The notes under the pieces were generated by a model. That model was not told where the DNA came from. It made no database searches and saw nothing but the letters and a program-made list of their open reading frames with translations. From the NCBI GenBank assembly GCA_025677825.1, contig JAIXMO010000127.1:1-16679 (forward strand): 16,679 bases of DNA, given 5' to 3'. Below, piece after piece: positions 9,790 to 16,679 of this stretch. Made by a program: the position numbers and the translations under genes. This stretch comes from Helicostylum pulchrum. Its lineage: Eukaryota; Mucoromycota; Mucoromycetes; Mucorales; Mucoraceae. The stretch's first letter is position 1; every line of letters starts with the position of its first letter.

Positions 9790-9855
9790 TTTTTTACTTT
9801 ACACTTTATTATAATCTATCTGCCATCTTAGATAAGTATTCCAATTCTGATTAAA
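9790..9855. promoter_or_regulatory. Divergent spacer with inverted GATA-type sites
   Basis: Between the divergent starts at 9789 (-) and 9856 (+) lie TATCT (9817-9821) and AGATA (9830-9834), an inverted pair of GATA-factor core sites, the second extended to AGATAAG. GATA factors are common fungal regulators. The spacer is only 66 bp, so it must hold the promoter of both frames if both are real. Confidence 0.35.
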
Positions 9856-11187
9856 ATGTCAAGTAAGTGAAAAGAAGCTCTGTATGTGTATTTTAAACTA
9901 GTATTCATATCATTTTCTACTCAGGAAAAAGAAAGAATACCGGACCCGGACCAGGACCTTCCACTCGTCGAAGAAAAGATAATGATCCTCCCGTTGAGCC
10001 TCCTCAAGATCCAAATTTGCTTGAACTCCCTAATGAAATTGTTTACTTTACCCGCAAATGCAAAGTTAGTACACTTTTGAGTCCTCTATGTAATGGATAT
10101 AGAGTAAGTATATAAATAGTACTATTGAGTATACATGCTGATAGTTTATTTTATTAGGACACGATGCGTACTATCGCCGAAGAATTTTCTATTCTTCGAA
10201 GAGATGCAGTTAATTTAACTCTCTTTATTGTTATACAATTCATGATAACCCAGCAAATTGAAATTAGGGAAAACTATACTAGAAGAATAACGAATATTCA
10301 ACGTGCTGCTTATCAATTAGTTCATGATCTTGATTTTGCTCGTCAATTACAATTGGATTTGGAAAATTTAAATCGAAATGTAGAAGTCCAAAGAGTACAA
10401 GAAGAGATTAATCATAACAATGTGTTAAATAACGTGCAAAATCAGTTGGACGAACGTATTACTGGTATTCAACCAAACGTACAGCTTATAAACACCGTCG
10501 TAGAAGAAATACAAGACTGTATCGCGTTAGAAGAACCTAATTACGAATTGCTCAATGACCTTCATTTTGCGTTCACTGAAGCTATTGCAACCATTGTGCC
10601 TTTGGTCACAGCTCTTCAACAGTTTACGGCCGAGGTGGTACAAATGATTACTGATATTAAAAACAATCTGGAAGGTAATTTGCCAGATATCATGAACATG
10701 TTGCCCGAACAAGAAAGAACAATACTACAAACCGTAATAGAAGCAAGAGCCTTGCAAGTTCAGAGCATACAGACTCAGGCCTTGCTTCAAAGTCGTATGC
10801 AAAATTAGCGAAGATCAGGTATATCTAATGCGGAAGCACTAGTCGAACAGCAGCTTGCTACCCAAATTAGAGTATATCTTATGGCAGTTCAAAGTAGACT
10901 TCAAAGATTAGAAGAGTATGAGACACAAAATCAAAATTTTCTTGAACAAAATGAACACAGTCAACATTATTTTTTAATTTACGGCACAATAACAAGAATT
11001 AACGCCATTATAAGTCGCTACGGTCAAATTTTCCAGCAAGTAGAAATAATCGGACAGCAATTACACCTTATGACCATGGCCGAACAAACTAACATTATGT
11101 TTCCGGATATAACTAACGTTACATTCTGGTCTCATGTTTATCGAAAAGTTGCTTTGGACCCAAATGATATGAATGCAATAATGGTAA

Positions 11188-11190
<3 letters not shown>

Positions 11191-11221
<31 letters not shown>
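11191..11221. repeat. T31 homopolymer in Fanzor intron 3
   Basis: Thirty-one T in a row just after the GTAACC donor at 11184, inside the intron 11184-11251. Length is probably unreliable in sequencing. Confidence 0.95.
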
Positions 11222-11222
<1 letters not shown>

Positions 11223-11399
11223 AAGATATCCTAATAGTTACCTTTTTTCAGAATTTTCATCCGTCGATCACTAGAAACTTCAATGATTTTGATCTTTCAA
11301 GAAAGAGACCAGGTTTAGATGAATACTTATATCAAATTCCTCCCTTGGACTATACTCACCGCGCTATCTCTCATAACTATGGTAGTACAATTATTCAGA

Positions 11400-11634
11400 G
11401 TAAGTTTATTATTATAGATTGTTTTTAGACTATATCTAACAAAACATGGTACATAGATACTATCATGCATCTTTTAAATATAAGATTGTGGGTTATTCGT
11501 ATTTTCAAAGGTTTTTTTATTAACCAGCAACGGCCTGACAGAAGACTACCTATTATGGGTTTAGGTATAACATTATATACATTATTATTTTTGGTTACAA
11601 TAGTAATTATACTAACATATCTTTTTTTCTGCAG
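11400..11634 (+). other. Long intron 4 of the Fanzor gene
   Basis: At 235 bp it is several times longer than the gene's other introns (about 53-70 bp). GTAAGT donor, TTTCTGCAG acceptor. The joined exons keep frame (CAG-ACA-AAT). It holds no motif I recognise. A minus-strand open frame covers most of it (11637-11425), without features that support a gene. Confidence 0.6.
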
Positions 11635-13860
11635 CAAATAGAGTCGCTACCAGCATTGTTAATCATACCACTTTACATAACTTTACTTTTCAAAATGAAG
11701 AAGAAAGTGCTGATGATTACCTTGGATTTGATGATCTCTACACCCGTGTTTTTCGAGTATACAACGCCGAATTTGGAAGCAGTAACTACGAAGCAGTTGT
11801 AAATGACTACTCTAATGCTACCAACCACCCTTTGAAATACTTAAGAGCAAGTTACCGCCTATTGAAAATAGCTACCGCTGAAGTCAATTTGAAAATAAAA
11901 CTTTGGAATATTTTACCTGATCCAGGTCACCCCATTGTATTTGCACCTTTGAGCGGCGTTGAGGCTATGTATGGAATTTTTAGAAGAGCTTCTCTTGGAA
12001 GACTCCCGGTCCCTGATTTTTTACTTGGATATCGAAATGAACTTGTTACTATCACCGAATTTAAAGATTTATATTCCGCGCCCAATGACAAAAGGAGAAT
12101 TTGGGAATCAATCTTCATCCTGGATAATCTTCAACATGGACTAGGTAACTTTGATGCTCCAGTAAGACTAGGATATGGTATGAAAACGGACGGGCATATG
12201 ACATCCATTCTTTTCGAAAAAGATTCTCGTCTTTTTGTCCCCCTTACTACCAGAGACGTAAAAATGCAAAAGCGAAATATTACGCTTCAAAACTGGCAGA
12301 AAGGGATGTATCCGCTATATAAAAGCCCAACAGGAATCACCGAAAACGATAGAATTATTGGAATAGATCCCGGTAAGTTTCTCGAAAATATCGGTTTTAC
12401 ATTTATGCATGTATGTTTATATTATTTGATATAGGTGTTAGGGATTTAATTTGTGGTGTTGATTGCCAAGATTTGGCGCTTACAAACAAATATACTACCC
12501 GTCAACATCCTTTCAGTTACAGTAACGCCACATATAAGTAAGCATATAATAAGCCTAAAATTTATGTAATTGAAATCGGACATTAATTTTTTTCTTCTGA
12601 CAGGCTCCGTTCTGGAATGGACTGGATTAAACAAAAAGAGCTGGTCAGTAGAGCTGTGGAAGGTATAGAATTGGTTTATGATAGATTGAAAACACGAAAA
12701 GTATGTAGCAACGGAGGTATTATGAACTTCTTAAATTCAGCCGCCGCGGAACAGAAAAGGTACAAGTGAAAGATCTTCTTTTTACACAGCATTTATCCTA
12801 ATATTCATTGTTTTTCTTTATACTTATAGCATTCATGAGTTTATGAAGTCGTACCGACATCGAGGGAATAAGGGGTACGCGTTTTCCAATCGACAAGCGT
12901 CACAAGATCATGCTGCTAGAGTAGTAATTGGGACAACACATACAGATGAACCATTCAAACTTTGTCATACCTCCACTTCCAAACGTCGATACAGAAAAAG
13001 ACGTTTATATCGCGAAACCATTAAGCAAGTTTATTAGCAGCGCCCTTATCCTGCTCGTCCCCTTCCAATCCGTGATTTGGTTCAAGACCCAAGAAGAACG
13101 GTAGTGGCGTATGGGGACGCATCTCTCAAAGGAACGTATAAAGGGAACACCCCTGTTCCCGTAAAGGTAAAGAAAAACACGTTATAAAGTGTAGTGTATA
13201 TTTAGTAATTTTGGTTGTATATATAGAGTATACAAAGAGCAATCGCTAACAAAGCTATTGTTATACCAGTAGACGAATTTCGTACGTCCGTCACCTGCTC
13301 ACATTGCCTCAGAAGATTAGAGAACGTGTATAATGATACGTTCTTAGAATGTAATCACCGGTAATATTTTCTGGCACATTATGAATGTTGAATATCGCAC
13401 TCAACCCTGTTTAACTTATAGAAAAAAAAACATCGTTATTATGATCAAAACAGCGAGAGTAACGACTGCCGAGCGTTTTTAAAATGTCTGGACGAAGATG
13501 GTAACATCCTACATAGATCAAGTGCTTGTCCAGAAGGTAAAGTATGCATTCTTGATTATTATAGAAAATCAATCTTATACTTTTTTAAGCTCAAGAAAAA
13601 CGTCGCTTGATTTATCCACTGAAGCAATGCAAGGAATGTCCTATGAGTGCAAATACAGACATACAGGTATTTAACATACATATGTATATAACGTATATTT
13701 TTTTAATATGTACCCTTTTTAGTATTGGAACAGGGATGTGAATGCAGTAACCAACATCCGTGAAATTCTTTTTCGGTATATCACGCATGGATTCGATTTG
13801 AATTCGAGGCAGCCTCAATTGTCTCGCATAAGAGAAATAAACAATGATGACGAAAACTAA

Positions 13861-13933
13861 GCGTTTTTAAGTCTGGTTAAAAAAAAAATCACATTTTTAC
13901 TTTAATAAATATCAAATATTTTTATTTTAAACA
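13861..13933 (+). other. Fanzor-MULE spacer: poly-A signal, possible guide-RNA 3' region
   Basis: AATAAA at 13904-13909 lies 44 bp after the Fanzor stop. A small hairpin AAATAT-CAA-ATATTT sits at 13907-13921. TnpB and Fanzor guide RNAs usually overlap or follow the 3' end of the nuclease gene, so this spacer plus the last exon is one place to look, but at 73 bp it is short and has no strong fold. Confidence 0.35.
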
Positions 13934-16075
13934 ATGTCAAGTAATAACGCTACATCTATTCATATCAGTTATTATACGCCCATTTCAGAGAGACTTACCG
14001 TACCTTTGACCAATTGGGAGAAATCCGTAGCAGACTATATTCCCCTACACGGTGTCAGATTTGTGAAAGGCACAACTAGAACCGCAGAGGGGCAAGAGAG
14101 GGCAAAAGCTCAGCGATTAAATGCCACCGAAGGTCCCAAGCCCAGAACCCGGTATATTGATTATGTTTTCAAAACTGTATTACTCTTGTCATCGTTCTGG
14201 TGAAAAGAGACAAGCTAAAACCGAGCAAAATAATAGCAGCGAAGGATCTAGAAAATTACAAAAAAAAGTAAAAAAATTGAATGTACTGCTAATTTGGTAG
14301 CTACCTGTTATAAAAGCGATCCTAATAATGTTGTATTGCATCACACCGGTAACCATAATCATCAGATTGGTGGTCTTGAAGACTTGAAGTTTCTGCCATT
14401 GTCGCAAGTAGCTAAACAGTTGATTGAGCAAAGATTACGCGAAGGATTTAGAAAGAGAGACACCAGAATTTCAATTCAAAACCATTTTCTTCGTTATAGT
14501 CAAGCCAACTTGAATACCGATGTAGAGCAATCTCTTGGTAACGAAGCTCAAGTTATCGTTCACCGTGATCAGATGGTTCACTCCACAGAGATTTATAACA
14601 TCTATAAAAAAATCCAAGAAGCTTTCTACAAAAAAGCAGATGATCAGAAAGAATCTGTTAAACTTTGGTTGACCGAGTTAAAAGAAAATGAAGGATACGA
14701 TACTTTTTTGGCAGATAATTTTGATAGCACCTTCTCTTTTGGATTTGTCTCACCATGGCAAAAGGCACTCTTGATTGAAAGTGAAAGTGTATGTCTGGAT
14801 GTCACTCATTGTACCTCTAACATTGATAAGGGGATACTTTACACCATCGTGACCCGTCATCCATGGACTGGTACAGGATGTCCTGTAGCATTCTTTTTTA
14901 CGACTGATCATTCGATGTTACCAGTAAAGCATTTTCTTTACTTCTTGAGATATACCGTTCACTTTTCGAGCTTGAAAAAGATCACCATCGATATCAGTAC
15001 CGCCGAAAGAAATTCAATCAATTCTGTCTACCCAGAAGTTATGATTCAGTGGTGCCTTTTCCACGTCGCAAGAGCCTGGATGGGTAAGATTCGCGAGTAT
15101 ATCAAGCTTGAAAGTTCAGCAGCTAACGCCTGGGTATATAGAGCAATTATTACCGATTTGAAAAGAATGATGTGGAAGGACACCTCTGTTTTTCTGCCAA
15201 TACTTAGTGAATTTGTGATTACTTATGCAGCATATCCTGATTTCATCCAGTACTTTAAGTGACAATACTTGGAGAACGATGCTTTTATGCGCTGGTCTGT
15301 CGCCTTTCAGCCTCAAGTTTTTACCAGTATGGAGACCAACAACTATGTTGAGAGCTGGCACAATCAGCTTAAAACGACATATTTAAACAGAAAAAGAAAT
15401 AGACGCGTTGATAGATTGATTTTCATCCTTGTCAGATATGTACTTCCTGACTACGTTCAAAACGTAAATAGAATGGTGTTGAATATCGGCAAAATGAGTC
15501 CAGAAGAAAGAAGAAGAAGGGCTCGCGAGATGAGTGCAGAAGATGTGAACGTGGCTACTCTTGTAACAATGATTGAAGAGCTGGAAGAGCAAACTGGATA
15601 CAAGGTTCACTCTTTTTCAGATGAGGAAGTGTACTACATTATTCAAGTGGAGCAGGATAGCATGAAATCTTGTGGTTGTAAGGATTTCCGTTGGAACCGT
15701 ATCTCTTGCAAGCACATGTACCTTCTCAAACGTTTGCACAGGGATTTAGCTACTTTTGAGCGTGAGTATAAAAAAAATATCAGCATTTTTTTTTTATTAA
15801 AATCTAACCATTATGTATTTTAAGCCGTCGTGTACGATGGAATTAGAATGGCAAGAGCTGAAGAAACAGCAAACGAGGAACCTGTACTTGAACCTTCTAC
15901 CGTATTCGATTTTTCTGACTTGATTGCAACATTATCTATGTATCAACACAATCCTCGCAATCTAAATGAGCAACAGTTAGAAAGTATCAAATCACACGTA
16001 GATGGAATTAGTTTGTTACTTCAAAACGATGACAGATTACCTTCAAACATAAATTTACAAACGCAACGTCGATAA
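13934..16075 (+). pseudogene. Mutator-like (MULE) transposase with SWIM zinc finger, interrupted
   Basis: Cut-and-paste transposase, about 692 residues in two exons (13934-15761, 15825-16075; GTGAGT donor). The N-terminal part holds a zinc-cluster-like DNA-binding region: YYSCHRSGEKRQ, IECTANLVATCYKS, HHTGNHNHQIGG. The MULE core has LDVTHC (Asp, 14798-14800), TIDISTAERN (Asp, 14990-14992), IQWCLFHVARAW and TNNYVESWHNQLK (Glu, 15350-15352), the expected D, D, E order. The SWIM finger is CGCKDF...SCKHMYLL (15671-15715). The C-terminus is acidic and polar. Breaks: +1 at about 14177, -1 at the A runs 14260-14276 (together they restore frame, so YYSCH is out of frame as read) and UGA at 15260-15262 between the second Asp and the Glu. 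It follows the Fanzor gene by 73 bp. Family call is secure; activity as read is not expected. Confidence 0.9.
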
Positions 16076-16300
16076 AATAATAAAAAAAAATAGTAATAAA
16101 AAAAAGAGGCCATGATTGATATTTAAAAACCGCTTATCTGTTAGGTAAATAAGGGCGTTCGAGTTTAAAGCCGTTGCGTCATTAGGTAGCCACAGCTAAT
16201 TTTTTTGTCAATAGAACGTGTACCAAAGTTTTTGAATAATTTTTTTTCTTCAATAGATTTTATTTTTATAAAACAGTATAATATAAAATGGCAGAAAGAA
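16076..16300 (+). other. MULE 3' flank and UCH37 promoter region
   Basis: A-rich sequence after the MULE stop is followed by a more mixed block (16129-16197, holding GGGCGTTCGAG and GCCGTTGCGTC) and T-rich leader sequence. The mixed block is where a right transposon terminus would be expected, but its reverse complement was not found left of 9856 by eye. The UCH37 promoter must also lie here. Confidence 0.45.
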
Positions 16301-16679
16301 ATGTGGTGTACGATTGAAAGCGATCCTGGTAAATCACTATACGGAAAGAGACAAGCCAAAAGTAAAATTGACCTTTTTTTTATGCAGGTGTTTTCACCGA
16401 GTTGATGGCAGGTATGGGTGTTCAAGGTGTTCAAATGGAAGAAATTTATAGTTTAGACGAAGCAACCATGGAAGAATTAAAGTAATTATTAACTACATCG
16501 ATTACTTTTTTTAAAAAAGAAAACCAACTAAAAAACAATTTCATGTGTAGACCTATTTATGGTTTTCTTTTTTTTCAAATGGCAAAATAAGAAGAATGGA
16601 CAACCTGCTCCTGAATTGATGAAAATTCGAACGTATTCTTTGCTAACCAAGTCTTAACAATGCTTGTGCCACACACTAT
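16301..16679 (+). CDS. UCHL5: UCH37/UCHL5-type deubiquitinase, N-terminal part (runs off right edge)
   Basis: Cysteine protease that removes ubiquitin at the proteasome (via Rpn13) and, in animals, in INO80. Exons: 16301-16328, 16388-16481, 16551 to the edge. WCTIESDPG-VFTELMAGMGV, VEEI-like QMEEIYSL, KPIYGFLFF, FKWQ, VFFANQV and NNACAT with the active-site Cys (16665-16667) match the family in order and spacing. As read, the third exon changes frame three times: in the T8 run at 16568-16575, near 16616-16620 and near 16651-16655, each consistent with small base loss. The start is also unsure: ATG at 16288 leads into a 9-codon frame that overlaps ATG 16301, so the true start may be 16288 with another one-base error. 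Damage concentrated at the window end fits poor sequence quality better than pseudogene decay. Confidence 0.9.

Larger units (their letters stand above)
9856..13860 (+). pseudogene. Fanzor (eukaryotic TnpB-like RNA-guided nuclease), interrupted
   Basis: Predicted RNA-guided DNA endonuclease of the Fanzor family. Exons: 9856-9862, 9925-10103, 10158-11183, 11252-11399, 11635-12372, 12435-12537, 12604-12759, 12830-13166, 13227-13360, 13422-13536, 13590-13666, 13723-13860; about 1,052 codons. Residues 3-25 are basic (KRK and TRRRK, likely nuclear signals). Residues 80-390 are helix and coiled-coil rich. RuvC-I is IIGIDPGVRDLICGVD (Asp698, split by intron 5). GDASLKG sits at 881-887. The zinc ribbon begins VDEFRTSVTCSHC (Glu915, Cys922, Cys925) and closes with QCKEC; RuvC-III is YWNRDVNAVTNIRE. 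In-frame UAG codons stand at 10806-10808 (codon 279) and 13035-13037 (codon 855), with coding-like sequence continuing after each. The A9 run at 13422-13430 needs one more A (or two fewer) to keep frame. Guide RNA not located. The family call is strong; functionality is doubtful. Confidence 0.88.
9856..16075 (+). mobile_element. MULE-Fanzor composite DNA transposon (ends undefined)
   Basis: Two same-strand genes, Fanzor (9856-13860) and Mutator-like transposase (13934-16075), are separated by 73 bp holding an AATAAA poly-A signal (13904-13909). Fanzor proteins are known passengers of several eukaryotic DNA transposon superfamilies, including MuDr, which supports reading the pair as one element. 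I compared 16076-16300 with sequence left of 9856 by eye and found no convincing terminal inverted repeat or target-site duplication. True ends may lie beyond the coding limits given, possibly including the ORF at 9466. Both genes are interrupted, so the copy looks non-autonomous or dead as read. Confidence 0.7.

Noticed and set aside
11425..11637. Minus-strand 70-codon frame inside Fanzor intron 4
   Set aside because: It lies within a spliced intron, has no recognised motif, and the flanking exons join in frame without it.
10806..13037. UAG reassigned to a sense codon in this genome
   Set aside because: The zinc-finger, Maf and HDAC genes need no internal UAG in roughly 940 codons, so a genome-wide reassignment is not supported; only the Fanzor shows it.
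16076..16200. Block 16129-16197 as the right TIR of the MULE
   Set aside because: Its reverse complement was not found by eye left of 9856; a computed self-alignment would settle it.
1..16679. CRISPR array, tRNA or rRNA genes
   Set aside because: No regularly spaced repeats, no tRNA A/B box pair and no conserved rRNA segment were seen on either strand.

Overview
This window looks like nuclear DNA of an early-diverging fungus, most probably Mucoromycota. It is AT-rich with many long A/T homopolymers, its genes are split by many short introns (about 50-90 bp, GT...AG), and it carries a Mutator-like transposase (MULE) beside a Fanzor gene, a pairing known from fungal transposons. The taxonomic call is inference; no rRNA or tRNA is visible.

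Layout. 1-738 (-) is the N-terminal part of a class I histone deacetylase, running off the left edge. 739-4504 is low-density sequence: one small ORF with a C-terminal membrane segment (1467-1709 -), a decayed exon block resembling the C-terminal half of a second, different Fanzor family (about 2100-2650 -), and an unrecognised multi-exon gene with breaks (about 3234-4256 -). 4505-6700 (-) is an intact six-exon four-finger C2H2 transcription factor. 7168-8071 (-) is an intact five-exon Maf/ASMTL-type nucleotide pyrophosphatase with a CRE-like octamer upstream. 8080-9465 holds only degraded fragments. 9466-9789 (-) is an unknown ORF divergent from the mobile cassette.

The centre of interest is 9856-16075 (+). 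A 12-exon Fanzor (eukaryotic TnpB-like RNA-guided nuclease; RuvC motifs and zinc ribbon visible) is followed after 73 bp, in the same orientation, by a MULE transposase with D, D, E residues and a SWIM zinc finger. The Fanzor is unusually long (about 1,050 codons) because of a helical N-terminal extension of several hundred residues. Both genes are interrupted as read here: the Fanzor by two in-frame UAG codons and one poly-A frameshift, the MULE by a compensating frameshift pair and an in-frame UGA. No convincing terminal inverted repeats were found by eye. 16301-16679 (+) is the start of a UCH37/UCHL5 deubiquitinase with several one-base frame breaks near the window end.

Several frame breaks lie in homopolymers and also hit a probable host gene, so part of the damage may be sequencing or assembly error. 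The internal stop codons are not explained that way. The HDAC, zinc-finger factor, Maf protein and UCH37 are ordinary chromosomal genes with no shared pathway; the Fanzor and MULE are the only pair whose arrangement suggests joint function.
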